Below are positions 1-11,954 of a stretch of DNA of 64,000 bases, piece by piece. A model generated the notes under the pieces. That model had not been told where the DNA came from, did no database searches, and saw only the letters and a program-made list of their open reading frames with translations. Source of the DNA: Salvelinus alpinus. Taxonomy: Eukaryota > Chordata > Actinopteri > Salmoniformes > Salmonidae. The position numbers and the translations under genes are program-made. The stretch spans positions 18,551,038 to 18,615,037 of the forward strand of contig NC_092098.1 of assembly GCF_045679555.1 (NCBI RefSeq). The letters are read 5' to 3'. The stretch's first letter is position 1; every line of letters starts with the position of its first letter.

Positions 1-610
1 CCTGACCAAGGCCCTTCTCCCCCGATTGCTCAGTTTGGCCGGGCGGCCAGCTCTAGGAAGAGTCTTGGTTGTTCCAAGCTTCTTCCATTTAAGAATGATG
101 GAGGCCACTGTGTTCTTGGACCTTCAATGCTGTAGACATTTATTGATACCCCTTCCCCAAGATCTGTGCCTCGACACAATCGTCTCGGAGCTCTACAGAC
201 AATTCCTTCGACCTCATGGCTTGGTTTTTGGTCTGACATGCACTGTCAATTGTGGGACCTTATATAGACAGGTTGGTGCCTTTCCAAGTCATGACCAATC
301 AATTGAATTTACCACAGGTGGACTCCAATCAAGTTGTAGAAACATCTCAAGGATGATCAATGGAAACAGGATGCACCGGAGCTCAATTTCGAGTCTCATA
401 GCAAAGGGTCTAAATACGTACGTAAATAAGATATGTTTTTTATTTGTAATACATTAGCAAAAATGTCTAAAAACCTGTTTTTGCTTTGACATTATGGGGT
501 ATTGTGTGTAAATTGACAAGGATTTTTTTCTATCCACTTTAGAATAAGGCTGTAACGTAACAAAATGTGGAAAAAGTAAAGGGGTCTGAATACTTTCCGA
601 ATGCACTGTA
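1..610. mobile_element. Tc1/mariner-like element, right part with terminal inverted repeat
   Basis: The right end reads GGGGTCTGAATACTTTCCGAATGCACTGTA, split here as a run ending near 610; this is the reverse complement of the terminal repeat typical of a salmonid Tc1 family. Before it comes the usual A/T-rich module with 'TTATGGGGTATTGTGTGTA' at about 492-510. The left portion (about 1-450) is a common salmonid internal module; on the minus strand it gives a weak match to a Tc1 transposase N-terminal region (a GRPxKLS-like stretch), with no intact frame. The element is cut by the window start. The open frames here are fragments, not genes. Confidence 0.7.
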
Positions 611-615
611 CATCA

Positions 616-3600
616 TGGCCCAACACTCACAGCAGACTTATAGCCAGTATGCCCATAAAAGGAATGAAAAAAAAGTGTGTAAGTCTTATGTCTGTTTTAT
701 GATGTTTTATGGTATACAAGCTTTCTCCTGCTGTGTACCCTAAACATATTTCCTATGCTGTGAGAGTGATTAATACAGCTATATTGACAAGGCTCCATGT
801 TCTCTTTCCTCTCAAAAAGGTAAATGCACAATCAGCCAGCCTGTATTTCAGTGTGTGTGGAGTGGACGGGGGGGTGACAGTACGCCTGAGCTGAGCCACA
901 ACAGCATGCCTTATTTTCCAGTTGTGTGGCTGATTAGGGCTGCGTTCTTTCCCCTCTGTGTCAGCAGGCCCCGATTCGCTGGTCAGGCCACTTGTCACCC
1001 TGCCACTTCCTATCATCACCGGCGGGCCGGTGGGACAGAGCAGGGAGCTGGAGAGAGTAAAGCTTTGGCTGGAATGAGGCCTGGCGGCGTCACACAGACA
1101 AGAGGGCTGTATAGTAGAGCTGTGACTGGGGCAAGGTCTGTAGGAGCAGGAACTAACTAGGACCCAGACACATTCAGCCATCTACAAGTGAATAGTACAA
1201 ACCCTTGACATGGTTGGTTTTCAAACAAATACAACTCTACTTCAACAGTGCATATTTGAATTCCTTGTTTTTTTTAAATGTATGATTTAACAATATCTGG
1301 GACACATTTCTCATAAAGATTTTACCTAAGTTTGTAGGGCGAGAGATGAATAAAGCAACTGTGTATTTCTGACAAAGTCAGAGCCCAGTTTTCTATGGAG
1401 TGGTTAGCCTGATGATATTTCATAATTTCCTCTATCCATGTCTTGGCAACATGAACATAACATTTGCCAGTGAAATTAAGCTTTAAGTGCATTTGCAGAG
1501 CACTGGGAAATATTTCACCATGATTAAGATACAAGGCTATTCCATGAGTGACAACTTATATTTGTAAACAAGTTAGGGCCTATAACTATCTATTACCATA
1601 GCCATTTATTTTATGGTATAAACTATGAACTGAGTCACACCACAAATGTGAGTTGAATCTAACTTCAGTGATTCTTTGAACTTTGTTAATTGCCCTACAA
1701 GATCCAGTAAAACATTGAAAGTAGATTGCATGTAAGGCCTACATTGTGTCTCTGTCACTATGCTAAAAATGGATTTGCATTAATGATTTGATGAATCACC
1801 TAAATCATACACTATACTGTCTATTTTCCCAGCCAACCAAACAGACTGCTTAACATGACATAGCCTTACTGATTAGACATCATTTCATTGTGTAGTTCAG
1901 GCCAACAGGTTCTTGGCTGCCAGTCATTGTTAAGAAGTGACTTTTCTGGGTAAAAATAGTTCATCTCTCACATGAAAAGGGAACTAAGAATGTGCAGTTC
2001 TGCCCGGTAAGGGTGGGTCTCGCATGGCCAGAGTTCAAAAAACTTCTCACACACTATTATTAGAACAGCAGCAAAACATCACTCATCATAACAGGACCAA
2101 GGATACATGTTAATGTTTCCATTTTGCCCTTCGGAACATTCAATGCCTTTTCTGTCTTGTAAAGGGAGTTTGTTCATACTGAGCAGAAAACAAAGCTATA
2201 AAAAACCTTAGCTATAGACTGTATTTCAGTAAAGTATGCACACTTTATGACAGCAAATTATTATAAACTGGGACACCAATCACTAGAAGAAAAGAAAAAA
2301 GATTATTTCCAACATTTCGGAATGCCTCCTCCTTTAACTATCTCCTCGAGACATCTGTCTTTTTCAATTCGGCAAAGCCAAAAAGCCAAATATTTTACTG
2401 ATATGATGATTGAAATACAAACAAATAAACATTGAAGGGGATTTTAAAAATCCTAAATATGTGGAAATCAGGAACTGATGGATAATCCCTATACAGTACT
2501 ATGTGGTTAGATTCGTGGTAACATATACTTGTATCTGTTTTGGGGTGAATTTTAACCATTCACAAAGTAGAAGCTAAAAGCTCACTCTAATTCCACGAAA
2601 TTCTGAGATTTAGGTTAGCCTCAAACTATTACCTCTCTTCTCCATAGAGCAAACATGTTCTAAACTACCACTAAAGTCAGTTTTACAGAATCACTACATT
2701 TTCAATATTGTAGATATTTTTCAGGTTGAACGTGTGAGTCTCTATTAGATTCAAGTTAGTTAAACTCACTGTACTATGACTTATCCTTTTTTCTAAACAG
2801 GTTCATGAATCACAGATAATGCCATCTCCTGTGTATTCAAACATCTTAAAAGCAACTACTTCAGCACATATTGACAAGGTCATTATCAGAATCATTATTG
2901 TTCACTTACTTAGTAATACTGCAGTGCTTTATGCTAACCAAGGGTGAGATCCTATGTAAAACACGAGGTTTGTTAGAAACAAAATTACACCTAAATCAAC
3001 AACAACAAAAAACACAAAAAACAACAAAAGACAACTCACTGGTTGGTTTTCTGCAGCCAGGGAGACGTGTCAGACCTGCCACACAGTTACTCTCCATTTA
3101 CGGGCTAAAGCCCCCAAAGGTTTGCATAATTTCTGCCTTTCACACACTCTACCGCCTGTGGCTTAGTTTATTACAAATTGTTAATCTCAACTCTGCTATG
3201 TGCATTTACAGAGCTGCTTAATCCCTTTCTTACATAGCACTGGTCTTTCCACTTCATTTGTTTCTGTTTCTTGTTGTTTGTGAAGAACTAACACTTTTCA
3301 GCTAACACAATTATACTCAAGCCAATATAGTAGTTCACTGCATGGACGGTAAGAAGTAGAAATGGCTGTTGATTAGAATATCATATTTCTGAAGGAAAGT
3401 AACCTCATAGAATACCAACACATTTCTTAGTGATGTGTAGAGTTATATAGTCTAAAGGTACATCAAAAGGAAAGTTAACCAGAGTGCAAGTAACGTTTTA
3501 TTGATGAAAGGGTCTTATAATGTAATAAGAAGTTTAATTTTATGTAAAATAGCATATTATAACATATGTACTATAATATTATCTGGGTAATCTGTTAACG

Positions 3601-3808
3601 AGACAGGAGTCAATTTGGTTTCTGACATGGGGTGACCTATAGAAGTGCTTAAAAACATCAAGGGTCATTCCACATCAAAAAAGCACAAGAAAGAGGCTTG
3701 ACGCCAACCATCTCAGATTGTGCTGAAATCGTTTCTGTAGTTAGAGAAAAAAATAAGATTAACATTTTATTTAAATATAATTTGATCTCTGAGAAATTAA
3801 GCTAATTG
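616..3808. other. Anonymous AT-rich DNA, probably moesin intron 1
   Basis: I see no coding exon, RNA gene or recognisable repeat over this 3.2 kb. Short open frames near 753-1181, 2247-2435 and 2871-3221 have no known domain and no codon bias. If the four-codon exon at 10931-10942 is moesin exon 1, this lies inside or beyond its first intron, which is long in vertebrates. Confidence 0.5.
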
Positions 3809-4034
3809 ATTTGCACCTAGGGATGCACGGTATATCAGTGAACATATCGGAATCGGCCGATATTAGCTAAAAATGCCAACATCGGTATCGGCCGATGTCT
3901 AGTTTAACGCCCCGATGTGCAAAACCAATGTCAAAGCTGACGTGCATACCTATATAACGTAGGCACATGACGTAATGACGCCACGTAAAATGGTGCGCTA
4001 TACGTGTAACACAGCATTCCTAAACTAGCCCACA

Positions 4035-4439
4035 ATGTCTGCTGTGTGGATCGAGCAGTCATTTGAAAGAGTAACAAAATTTCAGCGAGACAACTCAAAG
4101 GCGAAACCCATTAAAGCCAAGATATTGCCCTTGACAATCAACCATTCTCTGTCGTGGGTGATGTTGGCTTTCGCTGACTGGTCGAGCACCGGTACACACT
4201 ACCAAGTGAGCTATTTTTCAGATGTTGCCCTACCGGAGTTACACAGTAATAGCGTCACTGCTATTAGCTTCACGACATACACACTACGGAACGCCGTTTG
4301 GGTCTATGAGTGTCAAAAAAGATACTGTAGCACTGTCAAAGCAGTACAAAAAAGTCTGCAAACAAGCAAACACCGGCCACGATGTGTTTACAATACCCCG
4401 TTGGTAATAAAGAATAATTTGTTCAACCGCAACTTCTGA
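4035..4439 (+). pseudogene. ORF fragment inside the hAT element, possible transposase remnant
   Basis: A 134-codon frame (MSAVWIEQSFERVTKF...) near the left end of the hAT element. The segment TGHDVFTIPRW in the overlapping frame and KAVQKSLQTSKHR may descend from the N-terminal half of a hAT transposase. I do not recognise a catalytic motif, and no downstream hAT dimerisation domain is present. Treat as remnant coding sequence. Confidence 0.3.
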
Positions 4440-4725
4440 AGTAGCTAGCTTTAGCTTGGTACCTAGCTAGCACCAATACAACCAGCCTGAAAACAATGAC
4501 CAGTAGAACCTGCAGTCATTTTCATTATTTTTAGCAATGATTTAGGAATCCTCGTGAGTAAGTATTAGCTAGGTTCCCACTTGATGTTCGCCTATTGAAG
4601 TTGAACTTCAGTTCATGAAAATAAATAGCTAGTCAGCAACTTAACTCTGTTGCCCAAAGCTAACGTTATAAGCAGCCAGCTAGCTTCATCTAGCTAGTGA
4701 GGCTCCACAGCACCAGGTTATGTGT

Positions 4726-4897
4726 TGTGAAGCTAGCCACAATAAGGATTAGGCACAACAGTGGAATTTGCGGTTTGCCTTCCAAGTAAAAGTATGTCAT
4801 TGACAGTAATGCAAATGAATACAAATAGTAGAATTATGCCATACTTTTATTTTTAAGTCCACTATTGTGTCTAATCCTTATTGTGGCAAGCTTCACA
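4726..4897. repeat. Inverted repeat with about 40-bp arms
   Basis: Left arm 4726-4765 and right arm 4858-4897 are reverse complements with a few mismatches, centred on CTAATCCTTATTGTGG. The loop is about 92 bp. It sits within the hAT element. Confidence 0.75.
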
Positions 4898-5077
4898 TAG
4901 ATGGGTCCGACCACCATTAATCAAATAAGAACTGTCTTATAAACTAGGGTTATTTTAGATGATGACACCTAGCTAAATAGTTAGCTAGCTAACTATAGCT
5001 ACTGAAACAGATGTTGCGTTATTTGACAAGCAAAGACCCAAATGGCATTCCATAGAATTCCTGGTTGAGAATGAAAC

Positions 5078-6906
5078 AACTGAACTAGAGGTCGACCGAT
5101 TAATCGGAATGGCCGATTAATTAGGTCCGATTTCAAGTTTTCATAAGAATCGGAAATCGGTATTTTTGGACACCGATTTGGCCTAATTATTATTATTATA
5201 TTTTTTTGACACCTTTATTTATCCTTTATTTAACTAGGCAACTCAGTTAAGAACACATTCTTATTTTCAATGACGGCCTAGGAACGGTGGGTTAACTGCC
5301 TTGTTCAGGGGCAGAATGACAGATTTTTACCTTGTCAGCTCGGGGATTCAATCTTGCAACCTTACAGTTAACTGGTCCAACGCTCTAACCACCTGATTAC
5401 ATTGCACTCCACGAGGAGACTGCCTGTTACGTGAATGCAGTAAAAAGCAAAGGTAAGTTGCTAGCTAGCATTAAACTTATCTTATAAAAAACAATCAATC
5501 AATCATAATCACTAGTTAACTACACATGGTTGATGATATTACTGGTTTATCTAGCGTGTCCTGCGTTGCATATAATCGATGCGGTGCGTATTCGCGAAAA
5601 AGTACTGTCTTGCTCCAATGTGTACCTAACCATAAACATCAATGACTTTCTTAAAATCAATACACATAAGTATATATTTTTTAAACCTGCATATTTAGCT
5701 CAAAGAAATCCAGGTTAGCAGGCAATATTAACCAGGTGAAATTGTGTCACTTCTCTTGCGTTCATTGCACGCAGAGTCAGGGTATATGCAACAGTTTGGG
5801 CCGCCTAATTTGCCAGAATTTTACGTAATTATGACATAACATTGAAGGTTGTGCAATGTAACAGGAATATTTAGACTTATGGATGCCACCCGTTAGATAA
5901 AATACGGAACGGTTCCGTATTTCACTGAAAGAATAAACGTCTTGTTTTCAAGATTATAGTTTCCGGATTCGACCATATTAATGACCTAAGGCTCGTATTT
6001 CTGTGTGTTATTATGTTATAATTAAGTCTATGATTTGATAGAGCAGTCTGACTGAGCGATGGTAGGCACCAGCAGGCTCGTAAGCATTCATTCAAACAGC
6101 ACTTTCGTGCGTTTTGCCAGCAGCTCGTCGCTGTGCTTCAAGCATTGAACTGTTTATGACTTCAAGCCTATCAACTCCCGAGATTAGGCTGGTGTAACCG
6201 ATGTGAAATGGCTAGCTAGTTAGCGGGGTGCGCGCTAATAGCGTTTCAAACGTCACTCGCTCTGAGACTTGGAGTGGTTGTTCCCCTTGCTCTGCAAGGG
6301 CCGCGGCTTTTGTGGAGCGATGGGTAACGCTGCTTCGAGGGTGGCTGTTGTCGATGTGTTCCTGGTTCGAGCCCAGGTAGGGGCGAGGAGAGGGACGGAA
6401 GCTATACTGTTACACTGGCAATACTAAAGTGCCTATAAGAACATCCAATAGTCAAAGGTATATGAAATACAAATTGTATAGAGAGAAATTGTCCTATAAT
6501 TCCTATAATAACTACAACCTAAAACTTCTTACCTGGGAATATTGAAGACTCCTGTTAAAAGGAACCACCATCTTTCATATGTTCTCATGTTCTGAGCAAG
6601 GAACTTAAACGTTAGCTTTTTTACATGGCACATATTGCACTTTTACTTTCTTCTCCAACACTTTGTTTTTGCATTATTTAAACCAGATTGAACATGTTTC
6701 ATTTTATTTGAGGCTAAATTGATTGTATTGATGTATTAAGTTAAAATAAGTGTTCATTCAGTATTGTTGTAATTGTCATTATTACAAATACATTTTTTTA
6801 TATTTTTTTTTATTTATGTTTTTTAAATCGGCATCGGCTTTTTTTGGCCCTCCAATAATCGGTATCGGCTTTGAAAAATCATAATCGGTCGACCTCTAAA
6901 CTGAAC
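5078..6906. mobile_element. Second hAT-like element nested in the first, 8-bp TSD AACTGAAC
   Basis: The element proper is 5086-6898. Its ends are inverted copies: TAGAGGTCGACCGATTA on the left and TAATCGGTCGACCTCTA on the right. An exact 8-bp direct repeat AACTGAAC flanks it at 5078-5085 and 6899-6906. No transposase frame survives, so it is a non-autonomous derivative. Because it lies wholly inside the 3817-7405 hAT element, it is the younger insertion. Confidence 0.85.
5215..5412 (-). mobile_element. HpaI-type tRNA-derived SINE
   Basis: Read on the minus strand this is a salmonid SINE: a degenerate tRNA-like head with box-B-like sequence, a body with a GTTAAC (HpaI) core near 5290, and the tail AACTGAGTTGCCTAGTTAAATAAAGG-type, here split. 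It lies inside the nested hAT element and is therefore a third-level insertion or carried cargo. It is not a functional tRNA gene. Confidence 0.75.
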
Positions 6907-7016
6907 AAATGAACAACGAAACAGCACAGCAAGTAAGTGAAAGAAATAGGTTTTGATTATGTTTTACTGGTAATGGGGACATACGTAAATGCCAACAAAA
7001 TAACTTTTTGGTCAGT

Positions 7017-7018
7017 GT

Positions 7019-7072
<54 letters not shown>
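7017..7072. repeat. (TG)n microsatellite
   Basis: An almost pure run of about 27 TG units lies between hAT sequence and a SINE. Confidence 0.95.
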
Positions 7073-7075
<3 letters not shown>

Positions 7076-7076
<1 letters not shown>

Positions 7077-7266
7077 CTTTATTTAACTAGGCAAGTCAGT
7101 TAAGAACAAATTCTTATTTACAATGACGGCCCGGACGACGCTGGGCCAATTGTGCGCCGCACTATGGGACTCCCAATCACGGCCGGATGTGATACAGCCT
7201 GGATTCAAACCAGGGACTGTAGTGACGCCTCTTGCACTGAGATGCAGTGCCTTAGACCGCTGTGTC
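7076..7266 (-). mobile_element. tRNA-derived salmonid SINE
   Basis: On the minus strand the order is a tRNA-like head near 7255 (GCGGTCTAAGGCACTGCATC), a GGTTTGAATCC box-B region, CAATTGGCCCAGCG, then the 3' tail ATTTGTTCTTAACTGACTTGCC near 7090-7110. It directly abuts the TG microsatellite at its tail side. Confidence 0.8.
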
Positions 7267-7413
7267 CATGTGTGTGTGTTAACTATTTAACTGTACTAGA
7301 ATGCTTAAAAGGCCACTAAAATTGTAAATATCGGTTATCCGTATTGTTTTTTTTGTCAAGGAAAATATCGGATATCGGCCAAAAATGTTATATCAGTGCA
7401 CCTCTATTTGCAC

Positions 7414-8699
7414 CCAAATTGTCCTTTTAATCTATAGGATTCTTAAGTAATCGTAAATAAATATAGCACCTAACATCTGATTCTCAACAATGAATAAGAC
7501 TTGAGGAAGCCAATAAAATTTACAAAAACCAACCCCGGACACACCACACCACATGCCAAACCCACCACAACAACCAGTATACAGTATCAGTTCGCTATGT
7601 CTAACAAATAGTATAGAGCTGTGGCTTGAAGGATTGGTCTTCATCTTATGTAATGTATTCCCTGTGAATCTGGTGATGGTTTCATGGAGGAACTAAAATG
7701 TTTTCATGGAGGACTGGCTTGACTTGTGAGGATGACTACACAATTTATTTTCATCATTAGCAAAAGCTATTTGTTTTCTGCCCAAAGTCGCAAAGAAAAT
7801 GTTGTGTTCCATTTAATAAACACAAAAGACCAGCAACATTGATAAAATGATGTAGCGGTAGGAGGAACAGCAGCACCTAGTGGGCAAAAACTGGTACTTT
7901 CACACTAATGCGAATACAATGGCTAATCTCTCTTAACAGGAGAAAAAAACAACAACACCATATTCAAAGGAAATACATTACACAGGATGAAGAAGTAATA
8001 CTCCAAGCTGCAGCTCCATACTACTTGTCAGACATAGAGACCTACTATACTGTATACTGGTTGTTGGGGTGGGATAGGTGTGGGGGTCCACTGGTGGCCA
8101 TTTTATTGTATTCCTCGTGTCTTACTCAATAGTAGGAAGAAGTTTGATCCAAATCAGATGTTGGGTACTATAATTATTAAATATTATGTGAATCCTATAA
8201 ATTAACCCAATGAATCCCACTATTGTGCGGGCGTGATTTAAGACTTTTAACCACTTTTAAACATTGTGTGTTTGAGCTACAGACTTATTGGTTGTACAAT
8301 TGGATTCGTCTTTTTCTTCTGTATCCATTGGGGGCTGAGATAGAGAGGTGTTTGTGAGACAATGGCTGATCCCGAAGGAGCCCGGAGCGGGGTCTTTTTA
8401 CAAAAATGTCTGTTGAGTCTTTGAGCTAAAAACTATTACGCTATCTATGAAAAGCTGAGACTCTCACAAACACGCACGTGTAACATGTTTGCTCTATGAC
8501 GCTCACAAGCTACACAAGAATTATTACAAGGTAAGGGGTTCTTCTACATAGAACACAATAGGAAATCTCAGGACAGAGTGTCATAATACTGTAATAAGCT
8601 CACATAGTTGCTGTCATAAACTCCGCACAGTTGTCACTGACTAGTTGGATATTAATTTCCGACTGAGCAAACTATTTCTGTACTTACAGCATTCATATT
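7414..8699. other. Anonymous AT-rich DNA
   Basis: No exon, RNA gene or confidently named repeat seen. Small open frames at 7432-7644 and 7908-8132 have no recognisable domain. Confidence 0.5.
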
Positions 8700-8700
8700 A

Positions 8701-9152
8701 ATGTATTTTTATCAGGTTTTTGCTTTGGCAGACCATGACTGCAACTGTTTATGTCAAATTGTTTTGCGTTCTACTAGTAACCCAATCTTATCTCGATCTC
8801 TTTATTCAAAGACTCAATCATGGACACTCTTACTGACAGTTGTGGCTGCTTTGCGTGATGTATTGTTGTCTCTACCTTCTTGTACTTTGTGCTGTTGTCT
8901 GTGCCCAACAATGTTTGTACCCTGTTTTGTGCTGCTACCATGTTGTGCTGCTGCCATGTTGTGTAGTGTTGTGTTGTCTCTTGTCATGATGTGTGTTTTG
9001 TCCCATATTTTTATTTAATTTATTTGTATTTTTAATCCCAGCCCCCATCCCCGCAGGAGGCCTTTTGCCTTTTTGTAGGCCGTCATTGTAAATAAGAATT
9101 TGTTCTTAACTGACTTGACTAGTTAAATAATGGTTAAATAAAATAAAAAAAC
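8701..9152 (+). mobile_element. LINE/SINE 3' end with TAAATAAA tail
   Basis: The 3' part (about 9040-9150) reads GGCCGTCATTGTAAATAAGA followed by ATTTGTTCTTAACTGACTTG and an A-rich TAAATAAAATAAAA tail, the shared 3' end of salmonid SINEs and their partner LINE. The T/G/C-rich stretch before it (8830-9020), with repeated TGTTGTG units, is typical of the repeat's 3' region. The cysteine-rich 105-codon frame at 8701-9018 is therefore repeat-derived, not a gene. Confidence 0.6.
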
Positions 9153-9154
9153 CC

Positions 9155-10925
9155 TGGCTGTCCTAGAAAGAAAATGGTAAAACACTTCATTGTGAGGCTA
9201 AATATAAGGGCTGCAGATGAATGAAAAGCCTGGGTTTTTCTGGGGTATCGGGACTGATACGGTTAAAAGGGACAATTCGGGGACAATCAACTACCTTAAA
9301 GTTATGGTAAATAATGCAATAAATAATGTTGCAGGAATGCCAATCTTATCTGTTTCTAACTACAGAAGCAATTTCAGAACAATCTGAGATGGTGGGCGTC
9401 ATGGCTTGCTGAAATTACTAGAACGACTCTCAAGTGCTGAAACGATGGCTGAGGACCATGCAGTTGCAGTTGTGCAGGGCGGAGAAGGGGGAGTCTGTGC
9501 TGTGAAACACCAAATAAGGCTTTCAGTGGCAGTGTCAAGAGACTGCAGGCCAGGAAATAGCTAAAAAGGAACTGACGTAATCTCAGAAACCTTGAGTCAC
9601 TAGATTACAGTTCCTTGGGAAACTGTAACAATGCCAAAAGAAGACACTAATGGTAGGGGGACACATGAATGACATGTTAATACAAATACAAAGATAACAA
9701 ATAAATAAAACTATAATCTTCTCATGAGTTAAAAGTCTTAAAAGCTAAATGTCACAACACCGCACTGTATTTTACTGTCATTACCTGAGGCGCATTTGAT
9801 CGCAGTGATTTTTTTTAAATCCTGATGTCTTACTTTTCTGTCTTGCGAATCATGTAGTAGGCCTATGCTACACAGAATAGCATATTCAATGTTCCTAATT
9901 TGATGTAAATACTTGATAAAGATAATGTAGAAATGATATCAATTACAGATGCAATGCAATGTAACATCAATAGAACTGATTCAGTGGATTCTACATTGAA
10001 CAAAATTTCCCTGGGCTCGGCTATGTAGGAAAAACCTAATCACACAGGCCTGGTAAACTTAACAAAGGTTTGCCATAGATCAAACTTTAAGTACTATTAG
10101 ATTCTGTATAGACGACATTTTGATAGAGCAGATTGCATGTGACCTGACCTGCATCATTCAATAGCACAGACTACCATAGGAGTTCACTGTTGAAGAGTGC
10201 ATCTGTCAGGCTAGCTGTTGTACTACTGGGTACCACAAAGACAAACACAACGTCAACGAATGGGCCATGGGAACCTCCGGTAAACCCACAGCAAACAAAA
10301 CCCAAACTAATAGGCCGCATTGATATGAATAATAACGTAAAAAATGTCTGACATAATTGTTTATGAACAGGGATAGAGATGATATGAACACAACGAAGCG
10401 CCATTCAACTTCTTTTAAAGTTCATTCGGAAGCCAATCACGTTCCAGGAAGGGGGGATTGTCGATAGCGCATAGGTTGACACAAAATAACGGTTAATAGA
10501 ATTGACACAAACATAGGTTAACAAAAAATAACTTTGGGCAACATTGTAAGCCATCAATTCATTGAAATCGTTAATAAAACAAGTTTTGGAGATGCTGCAG
10601 GGAAAATATAGGTGACAGCGATTTAGACAATAAACGTTTCATTCATTTAATGCGCGCGAAACTTTTTCGGAACCTATAGCCCTAGGCTACTTTAGGATAC
10701 AAAGTCAGACAAATTCAGTATCCTAATTTAGTTTATTGCGTCGAATAGATGCTTATGAAGACATATAGTGTAGTCAATCCAAACAGTTGACCTTCTATCA
10801 TGGGCTAAATTATCTTTCTCGACCTAACAAGACCGGAATACATTTTGACCAGAGTGGCGTTTTAAATAACGTTTATGTATATGTGAACGTTGGAAATAAA
10901 CTGTTCCCAAACACAAAAAAAATTA
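9155..10925. other. Anonymous DNA upstream of the moesin-like donor; probable intron
   Basis: No repeat or exon recognised. The minus-strand frames at 10171-10404 have no known motif. If msn exon 1 is correctly placed, this is the 5' part of intron 1. Confidence 0.4.
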
Positions 10926-10930
10926 CTCAC

Positions 10931-10942
10931 CGTCTTTGGCAT
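10931..10942 (-). CDS. msn: Moesin first coding exon (four codons, MPKT)
   Basis: On the minus strand ATGCCAAAGACG is followed at once by the consensus donor GTGAGTAA. The four residues M-P-K-T are the N-terminus of moesin, before ISVRV in exon 2; ezrin and radixin begin MPKP instead. ERM genes typically have a tiny first coding exon that ends in phase 0, as here. Moesin links plasma-membrane proteins to cortical actin through its FERM domain. The 5' UTR would run right from 10943. Exon 2 is not seen in 1-10930, so intron 1 must exceed the window. Four codons alone prove little. The call rests on the exact donor and phase, and on the neighbours: las1l and zc3h12b flank msn in human in this same order and orientation. 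Confidence 0.62.
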
Positions 10943-11300
10943 TTTTGCAGTTCTCGGTCTTCAGTCACTGATGTCAGGAATTGGATGATGGCAACAATGG
11001 AGTCAACTAAAACGTTTGTCCATTAGATAAGGTGCGCAATCTGAAATAGCGTCAGTCACGTTCAGTTAATGTTTGATTTCAAACTTTTCCCACAACCTAA
11101 AGAAGGCTACTCGTATTTTACTATTTCTGTGTTTCGCCTCAAAGTCGTGGTCCAGAGCTTGATTTCCTGCTAATAGCACTGTGACTGAAAAACCACACCC
11201 AACGCAATGAAGACATACTAAAAGTAGTTTTCAGCAGACTCCGCCTGTATTCTCATGACCCGTTATGCCTTTGTAAAACAGTTAAACGTAAATAGTTTAA
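10943..11300 (-). promoter_or_regulatory. msn: Presumed moesin 5' UTR and promoter
   Basis: The sequence just upstream of the MPKT exon is free of repeats and less AT-rich than its surroundings, with a CCGCC-containing stretch near 11240. A Tc1 fragment begins at about 11308 and bounds it. No TATA box is obvious. In other vertebrates this would also be the shared upstream region of msn and the divergent las1l gene, but no las1l first exon is visible here. Confidence 0.3.
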
Positions 11301-11954
11301 CTATACTGAACAAAAATATAAGAGCAACTTGCAACAATGTCAACGATTTTACTGAGTTACAGTTCATATAAGGAAATCGGTCAATTGAAATAAATAAATT
11401 ATGGATCTATGGATTACGGATTAAATAAAGGTTAAAAAAAATAAAAAAAGATATAATAATCTATGGATTTCACATAACTGGCAGTGGTGTAAAGTACTTA
11501 CGTACTTATTTTTGACAACTTTTACTTTACTACATTCCTAAAGAAAATAATGTTATTTTTACTCCATACATTTCCCCTGACACCTAAAAGTACTCGTTAC
11601 ATTTTGAATGCTTAGCAGGGCAGGAAAATGGTCTAATTCACACACTTCTCAAGAGAACATCCCTGGTCATCTACTGCCTCTGATCTGGCGGACTCACTAA
11701 ACACAAATGCTTTGTAAATTATGTCTGAGTGTTGGCGTCGTGTGCCCCTGGCTATCCGTCAATTAAAAATTAAAAATTAAAATTAAAAATGGTGCCATCT
11801 GGTTTGTTTATTGTAAAGGATTTTAAATTATTTATACTTTTACTTTTGATACTTAAATACATGTTATCAATTACATTTACTTTTGATACTTAAGTATATC
11901 TAAAACCAAATACTTTGACTTTTACTGAGTAGTATTTTACAGGGTGACTTTCAC

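Larger units (their letters stand above)
3809..7413. mobile_element. hAT-superfamily DNA transposon, non-autonomous, with 8-bp target duplication
   Basis: An exact 8-bp direct repeat ATTTGCAC flanks the element (3809-3816 and 7406-7413). Its ends are imperfect inverted repeats: the left begins CTAGGGATGCAC with 'ATATCGGAATCGGCCGATAT' following, and the right ends 'GATATCGGCC...GTGCACCTCT'. An 8-bp duplication and TAGGG-type ends are hAT hallmarks. Part of the interior (about 4035-4439) gives one 134-codon frame that may be transposase- or BED-finger-derived, but I cannot match it. A second hAT element (5086-6898), a (TG)n tract and a SINE lie inside it, so the original element was about 1.6 kb. 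Confidence 0.8.

Noticed and set aside
26-457. 143-codon ORF at the window start
   Set aside because: It lies wholly within a common Tc1-type repeat; no domain matches in that frame.
8701-9018. 105-codon cysteine-rich, hydrophobic ORF that looks like a membrane peptide
   Set aside because: It runs through low-complexity TGTTGTG sequence in the 3' region of a LINE/SINE; no conserved motif, no promoter or exon context.
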